DNA of 64,000 bases from Leeuwenhoekiella sp. MAR_2009_132 (GTDB lineage Bacteria; Bacteroidota; Bacteroidia; Flavobacteriales; Flavobacteriaceae), in the NCBI RefSeq assembly GCF_000687915.1, contig NZ_JHZY01000004.1:2180001-2244000 (forward strand), in the 5' to 3' direction. The position numbers were made by a program, and so were the translations under genes. The stretch's first letter is position 1, and the number at the start of each line of letters is the position of its first letter. The notes under the pieces were generated by a model. The model worked only from the letters and a program-made list of their open reading frames with translations, made no database searches and was not told the origin of the DNA. Positions 18,320-27,718 of this stretch are shown one piece after another.

Positions 18320-19555
18320 ATGATTTTAATTGTTGTAGACTCAATTGATCCAGAAGATAGTAGTGGTTCTAAGGTTAATGTAGCGTTTATATCAAATCTC
18401 AAAAAAGCGGGTTATGAAGTAAAGGTTTTAACCTTAAATAAAGCTCATTATAAAAATCTTCAATTAGGAGAACTACTTGTAGAACCAATAAAAAACTTAA
18501 ATTATTTTTTAAGTAGGGTACAGCGTGTATTTCAGCGTTATGTGAAAATTGATCTCTCCCTAGTTTTAGAGAATAGATTTGGTTTTTCATTTACATTTTT
18601 CAATGAATGTCAATCTCTTCAAAAAGAACTTGAACAACTAGATACAAATTTTTTTGAATTAATAATTACGCTGAGTAAAGGAGAAAGTTTTAGGCCTCAT
18701 TACGCTGTCCTTCATTCACTTAAGTGGCATACTAAATGGCTTGCATACATTCACGACCCCTATCCTTTTCAAAACTATCCTGAGCCTTATAGATTTGTAC
18801 CTAAAGGCGCGGTGCAAAAACATCGTTTTTTTAAAAAGCTAGCCGTCACCTGTCGTTTTGCAGGTTTCCCGTCTCAATATCTTGCAGATCATATGGCAAA
18901 TTTTTACGGTGACTTTTTAACCAAACAAGTTATTATCCCACATCAATATGATTCATCTTTCAGGATTGGAGCGTTACCATCTTTTTTTAATAAAGAAATG
19001 TTCAACCTTGTTCACGCGGGTAACCTTATTGCAGGCAGATCACCTGAAGGTTTGCTAAAAGGTTTCGAGGGGTTTCTGAAAATAAATCCTGAAGCTAGGG
19101 GTAAGGCTTTTTTACACCTCATCGGGCCTTCTGGAAGCTACTCAGATTTGTTTGAAGACTTTTTAGAGATTGAGGAGTTTTTGCCTAGACCTTCATTATC
19201 ATACGCTGAAGCCTTAGCACTTCAAACCCACGCAACTGTTAATCTAATCATAGAGGCTAGTGACTCTGCATATAGTCCATTTTTACCAGCGAAGATGGCG
19301 CATTTGGTCCATGCAGATAAACCAATTTTTACCCTGAGTCCAGATGTAAGTGAAGTAAGGAGATTACTGGGTGTAGAATATAGCTGGCAATGCAGAGCAG
19401 ATGATAGTGAGCAGATTACTCACATTATTTCTAACTTATATAATCAATGGAAAGAGATTGGTCATAATATGTCATTAAACAGACAGGATCTCCAAAATTA
19501 TTTTTCAACATTTCACTTGGATGAAAAAATTCAATTTCTAAGAAATGAAGTCTGA
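18320..19555 (+). CDS. GT-B fold glycosyltransferase (GT4-like)
   Basis: A 411-residue protein beginning MILIVVDSIDPEDSSGSKVN, the N-terminal acceptor domain of a two-domain GT-B enzyme, with the C-terminal half carrying NLVHAGNLIAGRSPEGLLKG, FLHLIGPSG and SYAEALALQTHATVNLIIEA. The usual EX7E motif of GT4 is weak, replaced by an EASDSAYSPFLPAKMAHLV segment, so it may be a divergent clade. It overlaps the next GT2 gene by 11 bases. Function beyond glycosyl transfer is not visible. Confidence 0.75.
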   Translation: MILIVVDSIDPEDSSGSKVNVAFISNLKKAGYEVKVLTLNKAHYKNLQLGELLVEPIKNLNYFLSRVQRVFQRYVKIDLSLVLENRFGFSFTFFNECQSLQKELEQLDTNFFELIITLSKGESFRPHYAVLHSLKWHTKWLAYIHDPYPFQNYPEPYRFVPKGAVQKHRFFKKLAVTCRFAGFPSQYLADHMANFYGDFLTKQVIIPHQYDSSFRIGALPSFFNKEMFNLVHAGNLIAGRSPEGLLKGFEGFLKINPEARGKAFLHLIGPSGSYSDLFEDFLEIEEFLPRPSLSYAEALALQTHATVNLIIEASDSAYSPFLPAKMAHLVHADKPIFTLSPDVSEVRRLLGVEYSWQCRADDSEQITHIISNLYNQWKEIGHNMSLNRQDLQNYFSTFHLDEKIQFLRNEV

Positions 19556-20477
19556 TTTTTTTAAAAATATTACACTTGTTATTACAACTTATAATAGAAA
19601 AGTTGCTTTATGCGAAACATTGAATAAACTTAAGGGCATAATACCCTTTAAACAAATTATAATCTGTAATGATGCTTCAACAGATTTATCCTATTATGGA
19701 TTGTATAAGCACTTTTCTGAAATCCGATGGATTACAAACACTTCAAATGAGGGGTTGATTTCAAGTAGGAATCGGTTGATGAATTTAGTAAAAACTGAAT
19801 ATATTATATCATTAGATGATGATGCTCATTTTTTAACTCCAGAAGCTTTGTTAAATGCGATAAATTTTATGGAAGAAAATGATGATTGCGGGGTTCTGGC
19901 ATTTAGATTATTTTGGGGTCTAAATAAACCTAAAACCACTATATCTAGATTCAAAGTAAAAAGAGTGCGCAATTATGTAGGCTGTGGTCATTTATATAGA
20001 ACTGAAGTCTGGAAGAATGTTGTAGTCCAATATCCTGATTGGTATCAATTTTATGGCGAGGAGGACTATGCTTCATTAAAATTATTTAAAGCTGGATGGC
20101 ATATTTATTACTTTCCGCAAGTTCTTATTCATCATAGGGTGTCGTTGAAAAAACGTAAACGACAAAAAGAATCTCAAAGCAGAACTAGACGTTCACTACA
20201 CGCAGCGTGGAGTAATTATTTGATATTCTATCCTAGAACTATTGCTTACCAGCGTATTTTATATTCTTTGAAAGAACAAATTCGCTTAAAGTTATTAAAA
20301 GGAGATTTGAAACTCATCAAGTATTTGAGCTTGGCAATTTTAGATCTGATTCAATTTACTCCTAAAAGGCAAAGGCTAAATTTTAGATTAGATAATGATC
20401 AACTTAGAAATTATTTAAATTTACCTCAAGCCCCAATTTACTGGAAACCCAAAAAGGTTAAAAGCATTGATAGATAA
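19545..20477 (+). CDS. GT2 family glycosyltransferase
   Basis: A 310-residue GT-A enzyme: ITLVITTYNRKVALCETLNK, IICNDASTD (39-47), NEGLISSRNRLM and SLDDDAHF (89-96). The RTEVWKNVV...FYGEEDYASLKLFKAG block matches GT2 enzymes related to rhamnosyl- and galactosyltransferases. The start lies inside the previous gene and the end overlaps the next by 11 bases. A basic stretch RVSLKKRKRQKESQ sits after the catalytic domain and may bind acidic lipid headgroups. Donor sugar unknown. Confidence 0.86.
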   Translation: MKSDFFKNITLVITTYNRKVALCETLNKLKGIIPFKQIIICNDASTDLSYYGLYKHFSEIRWITNTSNEGLISSRNRLMNLVKTEYIISLDDDAHFLTPEALLNAINFMEENDDCGVLAFRLFWGLNKPKTTISRFKVKRVRNYVGCGHLYRTEVWKNVVVQYPDWYQFYGEEDYASLKLFKAGWHIYYFPQVLIHHRVSLKKRKRQKESQSRTRRSLHAAWSNYLIFYPRTIAYQRILYSLKEQIRLKLLKGDLKLIKYLSLAILDLIQFTPKRQRLNFRLDNDQLRNYLNLPQAPIYWKPKKVKSIDR

Positions 20478-21279
20478 AAATAGTATAGTTCTGCTAACAA
20501 CAGTTTCTAATTTTGATCTTTACAATAAGACCAAATACTCCCATCAAAAAGGAATAAAAAAAGTTGTAATTGATGGTCAAGACGGCATGTATGGTATTGA
20601 AAGTTTGTACTATTCATTTAAAAAGTTAAGGAATAGAAATATAAAATGGTTGATTCTCGCAGATGAAGATGTTATATTTTTAGATAATTTGGCAATTTTT
20701 GATATAATAGAAAAGCTTCAAGACACTGGAGCTATTGCTGCGGGAGTTAGGGATGGAGGAACAATACCAAATAGAATTCATAACCCTTACGTTCCTAATA
20801 TGTTTTTTTGTGTGCTTAATTTCGAGAAAATCGTACAGGTATATAATAAAAAAGAAATTAAAAAAAATGAATTTATTAGTAAGGATGAGTTTATTGAAGA
20901 TTTATCAGGATTAAAGGAACCTTTCAAAACTGAAAGTTTATTTGAACCCTATTATAAATTTTTTCTTTGGTTAAAACGGAAAGGTGAACACTATTTGTTT
21001 TTGAACGCAGAACTGTATGATTCTAAAAATGATGAATTAACCACGCTTGTCAAATCATTAAATGGAAAGCCGATGCTTATTCATACCTGGTTTGCCCGAT
21101 CGTATGGCTGGAATAAATATCAAACAAAGCGCATAGATAGCTTACTTCAAATATTCAATTCTAAAATTGTACCGGAGGAAAGTGAATCAGTTTCAATTAT
21201 TAAAGATCCCTACTTTAAATATCAGAATAAAATCAAGAAATTTTTTTTAAAGCTAAAAATGAAATCATTTATAAAGTAA
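20467..21279 (+). CDS. Unrecognised GT-A-like protein in the glycan locus
   Basis: A 270-residue soluble protein I cannot place in a named family. It starts with TTG at 20467, overlapping the previous gene, and shares its last base with the broken GT2 gene. Visible features are an N-terminal strand IVLLTTVSNFDLYNKT, a central WLILADEDVIFLDN segment that looks like a DxD nucleotide-sugar/metal motif preceded by hydrophobic residues, GAIAAGVRDGG, and a late LIHTWFARSYGWN. The layout suggests a small GT-A glycosyltransferase, perhaps relying on its neighbours for acceptor recognition, but this is inference. Confidence 0.6.
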   Translation: MIDKNSIVLLTTVSNFDLYNKTKYSHQKGIKKVVIDGQDGMYGIESLYYSFKKLRNRNIKWLILADEDVIFLDNLAIFDIIEKLQDTGAIAAGVRDGGTIPNRIHNPYVPNMFFCVLNFEKIVQVYNKKEIKKNEFISKDEFIEDLSGLKEPFKTESLFEPYYKFFLWLKRKGEHYLFLNAELYDSKNDELTTLVKSLNGKPMLIHTWFARSYGWNKYQTKRIDSLLQIFNSKIVPEESESVSIIKDPYFKYQNKIKKFFLKLKMKSFIK

Positions 21280-22225
21280 TGGCTCATAATTTAGTGTCAA
21301 TCATTATCCCCGTGTTTAACCGCGCTTCCTTTTTGGAGGCCACGCTTAACTCAGTAAAAGCCCAGAATTATCAAAACTGGGAATGTATAGTTGTTGATGA
21401 TCACAGCACGGACGATTCCTGGAAAATTTTGAATACCTATCAACATGAAGATTCCCGATTTAAAGTCTTCAAAAGACCAGATGCCAGACCCAAAGGCGCA
21501 AATGCTTGTCGTAATTTTGGTTTTGAACAAGCCAGCGGTATGTATGTAAATTGGTTCGATTCAGACGATCTGATGAAACCTACATTTCTTCAAAGTAAAA
21601 TTGATAAACACGCAGGAGGTAATTTTGATCTTGTTTTGTCTAAAACAATTATTTCTACTTTGGGGTCAAATGAATATGTAAATGAGCATCGTACAAAGTT
21701 GAGTTCAAATTTACTTGAGGATTTCCTGACTCGGAAAATTACTTGGTACCTTCCAGATCCCATGTTTAAGAAATCCTTTTTGATAGGTCATATATTATTT
21801 GATGAGAATCTTCTTGGGGGCAGGATCGTGATTTTTTCAGAAAAATAGTATTAGCCGACCCCAAAATAGCCGTTGTAGAAGATTATTCTAGAGTTTATGT
21901 GCTTCATAACGATAGTATATCAGAATCGATTTACAGAAAACAAGCTCCAGAAGTCTTGATTTCAATTTTTAGGGCACAAGTCGCATACGTTGATATCCTA
22001 AGGGAAAGAAAGTTGCTCACTACAAAGCTTAAGAAATTTTATTTTAAAGACCTCATCAAATTCACACCCTTTCTTTATAGAAGTCCTGAACTGTTTAAAC
22101 TTCTTGAGAGTAGCCTTTTTAAACTTCAAATGATTGATTTTGTATTTTTTAAGCTATGGTTCAAATATTACTTGGGCCTTACTAGCCTAAAAATAACCGG
22201 GAAAGGACAAAAGCTATTTAAATGA
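21279..22225 (+). pseudogene. GT2 glycosyltransferase broken by a 1-base frameshift
   Basis: The first 189 codons (to 21848) encode a GT2 start: VSIIIPVFNRASFLEATLNS, VVDDHSTDD, KGANACRNFG and FDSDD (93-97). The frame then turns to IVIFSEK and stops. Adding one G to the run GGGGG at 21816-21820 restores ENLLGGQDRDFFRKIVLADP, the expected GT2 acceptor-side segment, and reads on through VEDYSRVYVLHNDSISESI to the stop at 22225. The remainder is therefore the C-terminal third of the same gene. A genuine 1-base deletion, phase variation at the G run, or a sequencing error are all possible. The intact relative is the gene at 9050. Confidence 0.85.
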
Positions 22226-22896
22226 AAAAGTATCTTGTTTTAATTCCTGCACGTAAAGGTTCCCAGCGACTACCGGGTAAGAATATGAAGATGCTAGGCG
22301 ATTTGCCTTTGGTAGGTCACAGTATTTCGTATGCTCTTAAGAGTGGTTTCTACGATATTTTTGTAACTACTAATGATCCTGATATTGTGCAATATTCATC
22401 AAAAAGGAATGTTAAGGTGATTAATAGGCCAGATGCTTTAGCGGGCAATGAAGAACCGATATTAACCGCTGTTCAGCACGCAGTAGCATCTGTAGAAAAG
22501 GGTTATGATGCCGTAATCTTACTACAGCCAACCAATCCTTTGAGACCTAAAAGCCTATTGAGAAAAGCTATTGAAGTTTTTGAATATGAAAATGTTGAAA
22601 GCCTAATGACCGTTTCTAGAAATGAGCATAAGCTGGGCACGATAACAGATAACCGCTTTATTCCATATAACTATAAAATGGGGCAGCGCAGTCAGGACCT
22701 TGAACCACTATATTTTGAAAACGGATTAATTTATATTGTTTCTACTAAACTTTTAAAAAAAGGAAGCCTTTTAGGCAATACGAATTACCCGTTGATTGTA
22801 GATCATCCCTTTTCAGAAATAGATATCGATACAGAATCCGATTTTGAAAAAGCCGAGATGTATTATGAATTTTACAAAGAAAATAATAGCGATTAG
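22222..22896 (+). CDS. neuA: CMP-sialic acid synthetase-type cytidylyltransferase (NeuA)
   Basis: Activates a nonulosonic acid with CTP to the CMP-sugar in the cytoplasm. The 224-residue protein has the family signature LIPARKGSQRLPGKNMKMLG (residues 5-24) that binds CTP, then DIFVTTNDP, NRPDALAG, VILLQPTNPLRP and the SEIDIDTESDFEKAE ending that provides metal-binding acidic residues. The length is typical of catalytic NeuA/PseF/LegF domains. It overlaps the broken GT2 by four bases and is followed by neuB and neuC, so sialic or legionaminic acid is the probable substrate; the sequence alone does not separate these. Confidence 0.92.
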   Translation: MKKYLVLIPARKGSQRLPGKNMKMLGDLPLVGHSISYALKSGFYDIFVTTNDPDIVQYSSKRNVKVINRPDALAGNEEPILTAVQHAVASVEKGYDAVILLQPTNPLRPKSLLRKAIEVFEYENVESLMTVSRNEHKLGTITDNRFIPYNYKMGQRSQDLEPLYFENGLIYIVSTKLLKKGSLLGNTNYPLIVDHPFSEIDIDTESDFEKAEMYYEFYKENNSD

Positions 22897-22976
22897 ATTC
22901 TTGATTTTGTAAAGTCCCCCTTTAGAGGAATGTTTTTGAGTCGGAAAGTAGTAAACATATATAAACACCAAACACT

Positions 22977-24020
22977 TTGAACCCATATATACAAATAGCA
23001 CATCGTAAAATAGGACCAGATTACCCGCCATTGGTGATTGCAGAAATTGGGATTAATCACGAAGGTTCCCTTCAGGTTGCTAAAGAACTGGTGGATGCTG
23101 CTGCTCGAGCAGGGGCTGAAGTGGTCAAACACCAGACGCATATTGTAGAAGATGAAATGAGCGGTGCGGCAAAAAAAGTGATTCCGGGTAATGCAACTGT
23201 TTCCATATATGAAATTATGCGGCGTTGCGCTCTAAGTGAAAGCGATGAAACTGAACTAAAGAATTATGTCGAAGAAAAAGGGATGATCTTTATTTCTACT
23301 CCATTCTCTCGTGCAGCTGCAAACCGACTTCAAAAAATGAATGTACCTGCCTATAAAATAGGATCGGGAGAATGTAATAATTATCCCTTATTAAAACATA
23401 TAGCAAGTTTTGGTAAACCGGTAATTTTAAGCACCGGTATGAATACCATTGAAAGTGTATCTAAAGCGGTGCAGATTTTTAAAGAAGCAAATACGCCACT
23501 AGCACTTTTGCATACAACCAACTTATATCCTACGCCTATTCATTTAGTGCGATTTGGAGCGATGACTCAATTGCACGAGGCGTTTCCTAAAGTTCCATTC
23601 GGGTTGTCAGATCATACCTTAAATAATAATGCGTGTTTAGGCGCAGTAGCGCTTGGAGCCTCTATTCTCGAACGTCACTTTACAGATCATAAACAGCGTA
23701 AGGGACCGGATATTGTGTGCAGTATGGATGAGGCTGAATGTGCAGCATTAATTAAATCTAGCACAGAAATCTGGCAGATGCGTGGCGGTATAAAAGCTCC
23801 TGCCGCAGAAGAGCAGGTTACCATAGACTTTGCTTTTGCCACAGTTTGTACGATTGCTTCTGTTCAAAAGGGCGAGCGATTTACAGAAGAAAATATTTGG
23901 GTTAAAAGACCGGGAACGGGTGAGATTCTTGCAGAGAAATTTGATTCTATACTAGGCAAAATAGCTACTAGAGATATTGCAGTAGATGAGCAGCTTTTGC
24001 AATCAGATGTGCTTTTATGA
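22977..24020 (+). CDS. neuB: N-acetylneuraminate synthase-type enzyme (NeuB)
   Basis: Condenses an N-acyl mannosamine-type sugar with PEP to give a nine-carbon nonulosonate. The 347 residues show [20 protein letters not shown] (24-43), VVKHQTHI, the central [39 protein letters not shown] and [11 protein letters not shown] of the TIM barrel, [23 protein letters not shown], and a C-terminal SAF (antifreeze-like) domain. The start is TTG at 22977, 80 bases after neuA. With neuC next to it, ManNAc is the most likely acceptor, giving Neu5Ac; a legionaminic acid precursor is the alternative. Confidence 0.92.
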   Translation: MNPYIQIAHRKIGPDYPPLVIAEIGINHEGSLQVAKELVDAAARAGAEVVKHQTHIVEDEMSGAAKKVIPGNATVSIYEIMRRCALSESDETELKNYVEEKGMIFISTPFSRAAANRLQKMNVPAYKIGSGECNNYPLLKHIASFGKPVILSTGMNTIESVSKAVQIFKEANTPLALLHTTNLYPTPIHLVRFGAMTQLHEAFPKVPFGLSDHTLNNNACLGAVALGASILERHFTDHKQRKGPDIVCSMDEAECAALIKSSTEIWQMRGGIKAPAAEEQVTIDFAFATVCTIASVQKGERFTEENIWVKRPGTGEILAEKFDSILGKIATRDIAVDEQLLQSDVLL

Positions 24021-25138
24021 AAAAAATAGCCTTCTTAAGTGGTACCCGAGCAGACTTTGGTAAACTTAAATCCCTGATTCAGGCGGTTCAGAAAGCTGCT
24101 GAATTTGAATACGGCATTTTTGCAACAGGGATGCATTTGCTAGGGAAGTACGGGATGACGGTGATTGAGATTGAAAAGGCGGGATTTACAAACATTCACC
24201 GCTTTGAAAATCACACCTCAGAAACAACGATGGATCTTACATTGGCTAAAACTATTGAAGGCTTTTCGGCTTATGTTAAGGAGTTTCAACCAGATCTAAT
24301 AGTTGTACACGGTGATAGGGTAGAAGCACTTGCAGGAGCTATTGTAGGCTCTCTAAATAATATTTTAGTTGGGCATATTGAAGGAGGCGAACTTTCGGGT
24401 ACGGTAGATGAGTTGATTCGGCATTCTGTAAGTAAATTGAGTCATATTCACTTTGTATCCAATAAAACAGCAGCAAAGCGACTGGTGCAAATGGGAGAGT
24501 TGGAGTCGTCTATTTTTACCATAGGTTCTGCAGATTTAGATGTGTTGTTCAGTTCGCAGTTACCTTCTTTGGAAACGGTAAAGGCCTATTACGACATTTC
24601 GTTTGATGAATATGCGGTGGTCCTTTATCATCCGGTTACTACAGATTTTTCAAATACTAAATCGTATGCTGCACATTTTGTAGCTACTTTACTTCAGGAT
24701 GACACTAACTATATTGTAATTTATCCAAATAACGATTTGGGTTCTAACGAGATTTTAGCGGAATATGAAAAACTGAAGAACAACCCCAGATTCCGTATTT
24801 TTCCTTCCTTACGATTTGAATACTTTATCACGCTTCTAAAAAATGCTAAGTTTCTAATAGGTAATAGTAGTGCAGGTATACACGAGGCACCCTACCTAGG
24901 AATTCCAACGGTAAATATTGGTAGGCGACAGGAAAACAGAGACTTGCATACAAATACGATCGTTCACGTTGCAAATACTGTTGCCGCTATTTTAGAAGGA
25001 ATTGATTCAGCTAAAAATATGCAGGCAAGCCCTAAAAAACGTAAATCATTGCAAAATGCTGCTGCTCTTTTTCTACAAAATCTTTCTTCTCAAAAACTTT
25101 GGGAGATAGATCATCAGAAGCAATTTAGAGATCTTTAA
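24017..25138 (+). CDS. neuC: UDP-GlcNAc 2-epimerase, hydrolysing (NeuC-like)
   Basis: Hydrolysing 2-epimerase that would release ManNAc from UDP-GlcNAc for the NeuB step. The 373 residues contain [69 protein letters not shown] and the C-terminal [19 protein letters not shown] with NIGRRQENR that binds the UDP moiety. The start overlaps neuB by four bases. Absence of LegB/LegC-type dehydratase and aminotransferase genes nearby favours sialic acid over legionaminic acid, but those genes could lie elsewhere in the genome. Confidence 0.9.
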   Translation: MKKIAFLSGTRADFGKLKSLIQAVQKAAEFEYGIFATGMHLLGKYGMTVIEIEKAGFTNIHRFENHTSETTMDLTLAKTIEGFSAYVKEFQPDLIVVHGDRVEALAGAIVGSLNNILVGHIEGGELSGTVDELIRHSVSKLSHIHFVSNKTAAKRLVQMGELESSIFTIGSADLDVLFSSQLPSLETVKAYYDISFDEYAVVLYHPVTTDFSNTKSYAAHFVATLLQDDTNYIVIYPNNDLGSNEILAEYEKLKNNPRFRIFPSLRFEYFITLLKNAKFLIGNSSAGIHEAPYLGIPTVNIGRRQENRDLHTNTIVHVANTVAAILEGIDSAKNMQASPKKRKSLQNAAALFLQNLSSQKLWEIDHQKQFRDL

Positions 25139-25229
25139 TTTCTGAAAAAGGTTTCAATACGAGACAACGCACTTCTATTCTCGTAAACTCCTCAAAAAGG
25201 GCTATTTTCGTTTTGCCCAAATTAAGTTC

Positions 25230-26633
25230 ATGAAAGCTGATAATAATTCCTTAGGTATCATTATAACAGACGGTGTTGGTTTTCGCAATTTTGTACTCAG
25301 TACTTTTTTAGAAAAGGCAGCTAACGACTTCTCTAAGATTGTGATTTTTTCAGGCCTACCTATTTCCGCATATCCACAGCTTGATCCTTCTGTTTTTACA
25401 ATTGTAGAATTACCTGTTTTTGTTGAAACGAAGCAGAATTGGTTTTGGCGTAAACTCAAGGAAATTGCTCATTTGCAAAATCACAGGCAGAATCCCGGGA
25501 TTGCAGATAATTACAAGATGAATAAGAGTAGGGGCTGGAGTCCTCATGCTATTCTGGTGAAAGCAGTTTATGGGATTAGTCGGTTTTTTCATTCTGAAAA
25601 GAATATTCTTTTTTTTGAAAAGCTGCAAGAAACCAGTTTTGCAAATAATTCTATAGTAAAGCAGTATGGTGAGATTTTAAAAAATTATAAAACGGACTTA
25701 TTATTCTTTACACATCAACGGCCACCCTTTATTGCAACCTTAGTTTTTTGGGCAAAAAAATTAAATATACCCACCGCATCTTTTATATTCTCGTGGGATA
25801 ATCTGGCTTCAAAAGGAAGAATGGCTGCAACTTTTGATCATTTTCTAGTATGGAGCGACTTGATGAAAACGGAATTGCTTCGGTTTTACCCGCTTACACA
25901 TACACAGCATATTTCTGTAGTAGGTACTCCGCAATTTGAACCTTATGTTTTACCAGAATATGAGCTTTCTGAGGAAGAATTTTACAAAGAATTTAATCTC
26001 TTTCCGCAGAAAAAAATAATCTGCTACAGTTGTGCAGACGCCACCATTGGTCCTAACGATCCTCTGATTATTGCTACAATTGCTGAAGGTTTACGAAATG
26101 GGGAAATTAGTGATGCCCAATTATTGGTGCGTACTTCCCCGGCTGAAGATGAACGCCGTTTTGCTGAAACGAAAGCCCTTTATCCTGAAATAAAATGGAA
26201 TCACCCCAAGTGGGAGCTTACCCGTGACGGTCATCCAGAACCCTGGTCACAGCGCATTCCAACTCAAAAAGATCTTACGGTTCTTAAAGCTGTTTTGCAG
26301 TACTCAGACCTGAATGTAAATATGTTATCTACAATGAGTCTCGATTTTATGCTATTTGATAAGCCGGTAATTAATACAGCTTTTGGAAACCAGGAGAACG
26401 GATTGTATAATGATCAGCGCTTTTTAAACTATGAACATTACGATAATGTAGTTAAAAGTGGAGCCGTAAAAATCGCTACTAATAAAGAGGAACTTTATAG
26501 CGCCATAAATACCTATTTGCAAAATCCTGAACTCAATAAAAAGGAGCGAAAAGAGCTAATAACTATGCAAATAGGACAACCTTTGAATGAAACCACACAA
26601 GCCTGTGTAAATGCTTTAAAAGCAATTGTATGA
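25230..26633 (+). CDS. GT-B-like transferase, specificity unknown
   Basis: A 467-residue soluble protein next to neuC. Its middle has LLFFTHQRPPFIATLVFWAK followed by PTASFIFSWDNLASKG, a segment common in an uncharacterised GT-B group of Bacteroidetes capsule loci. It continues with VVGTPQFEPY, QLLVRTSPAEDE and NVNMLSTMSLDFMLFDKPVIN, the last resembling the donor-binding serine/threonine-acidic loop of Kdo/sialic-type transferases. Its position directly after neuABC makes it a candidate for using the CMP-sugar; this is context-based inference. It overlaps the GT4 gene downstream by four bases. Confidence 0.65.
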   Translation: MKADNNSLGIIITDGVGFRNFVLSTFLEKAANDFSKIVIFSGLPISAYPQLDPSVFTIVELPVFVETKQNWFWRKLKEIAHLQNHRQNPGIADNYKMNKSRGWSPHAILVKAVYGISRFFHSEKNILFFEKLQETSFANNSIVKQYGEILKNYKTDLLFFTHQRPPFIATLVFWAKKLNIPTASFIFSWDNLASKGRMAATFDHFLVWSDLMKTELLRFYPLTHTQHISVVGTPQFEPYVLPEYELSEEEFYKEFNLFPQKKIICYSCADATIGPNDPLIIATIAEGLRNGEISDAQLLVRTSPAEDERRFAETKALYPEIKWNHPKWELTRDGHPEPWSQRIPTQKDLTVLKAVLQYSDLNVNMLSTMSLDFMLFDKPVINTAFGNQENGLYNDQRFLNYEHYDNVVKSGAVKIATNKEELYSAINTYLQNPELNKKERKELITMQIGQPLNETTQACVNALKAIV

Positions 26634-27718
26634 GTAAAAAAAAACTGGCAGTAGTTTGTAATTATATATTGCGCGCAGACCGTATAGGTGGGATGGATCG
26701 TTTTTTTGTTGCTTTTGACACCGCTGCAAAGAAGATCAATTATGAGATTGACTGGTTTTTTCCAGATGTTGAAACTTTTGATTTCTATAGAGATTTAACT
26801 GTTTTTTCTGCGGAAGACAAACTTACAGTTGAAGCATTTTTCTTAGATCACCTCACAACTTCTAAGGCTAAATATGACGGCTTAATTACTCATTTTACTG
26901 AGTTGAGCACTCCATTTTATAAGGATGCTAAAAAGCTGGGGTCTATAAAACAGATAATTGCAGTAGATCATAATCCCAGACCTTTAAATGGGTTTCCGCT
27001 TAAAAAGCAACTTAAAAACAAATTAAAAGCATTTTTATACAGTAAGGCAATCGACCGTTTTATAGGCGTTTCCAGTTATACAGCTAAGCATATCGTCAAA
27101 GACCTGGGCAAAACCGTTTCTCTAAAAACCGGTGTCATTTACAATGGGATTGATACTTCGGTATTTAAAAAAAGGGAAGGTAAGTCTGAAGCCAAAACAG
27201 CGTATAAATTTGTAGTGGTTTCACATTTACGTGAATCTAAAGGAATTCAGGATTTAATTGATGCGTTGAGTTATTTGACACCTGAAATCAAGTCGCGTAT
27301 TCACATAAGTATTTATGGGGAAGGACCTCTAGAAGAAGGTTTAAAACAGCAGGCCCAGGATCTTGGGGTTTCTGAACTATTGGAATTTAAAGGCAGTTCG
27401 TCTGAAATTCCTCAGATACTTGCTAACTACGACTACCTGATACAACCTACCTATATGGAGTGTTTCAGTCTTTCTATTTTAGAAAGTCTTTCGGCAAATG
27501 TGCCTGTTATAACGACAACGGTAGGAGGTAATCCTGAGATTATTACAGATGGAGTTAATGGCTTTCTTTTTCAGCCTAAAGACAAAACGAAACTTTCTTC
27601 AATTCTCACCGATATTGTAAACGGCAATCTGAAGATCACAAAAGACACTTCCGTTTTGATAGAAAAAGAATACGCTTTAGACCGAATGGTTGCAGAACAC
27701 ATCAATCTCTTAAACTAA
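26630..27718 (+). CDS. GT4 family glycosyltransferase
   Basis: A 362-residue GT-B enzyme. The C-terminal GT4 domain is complete: FVVVSHLRESKGIQDLIDAL, IHISIYGEGPLEEGLKQQA, LLEFKGSSSEIPQILANYDY, and the EX7E motif in ECFSLSILESLSANVPVITT, followed by GGNPEIITDGVNGFLF. This retaining family uses UDP-, GDP- or ADP-sugars. The start overlaps the previous stop (ATGA-type) and its last base is the first of the next gene, so expression is coupled. The specific sugar is not visible. Confidence 0.88.
   Translation: MSKKKLAVVCNYILRADRIGGMDRFFVAFDTAAKKINYEIDWFFPDVETFDFYRDLTVFSAEDKLTVEAFFLDHLTTSKAKYDGLITHFTELSTPFYKDAKKLGSIKQIIAVDHNPRPLNGFPLKKQLKNKLKAFLYSKAIDRFIGVSSYTAKHIVKDLGKTVSLKTGVIYNGIDTSVFKKREGKSEAKTAYKFVVVSHLRESKGIQDLIDALSYLTPEIKSRIHISIYGEGPLEEGLKQQAQDLGVSELLEFKGSSSEIPQILANYDYLIQPTYMECFSLSILESLSANVPVITTTVGGNPEIITDGVNGFLFQPKDKTKLSSILTDIVNGNLKITKDTSVLIEKEYALDRMVAEHINLLN

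Noticed and set aside
21810..21850. Programmed -1/+1 frameshift in the broken GT2
   Set aside because: No slippery heptamer or downstream structure that I can see; simple deletion in a G run is more likely, so it is listed as a pseudogene.
22897..22976. Riboswitch or attenuator between neuA and neuB
   Set aside because: Only 80 bases with no conserved stem and no terminator.
22813..23141. Two - strand open frames over the neuA-neuB junction
   Set aside because: They overlap the conserved neuB N-terminus and have low-complexity composition; shadow frames.
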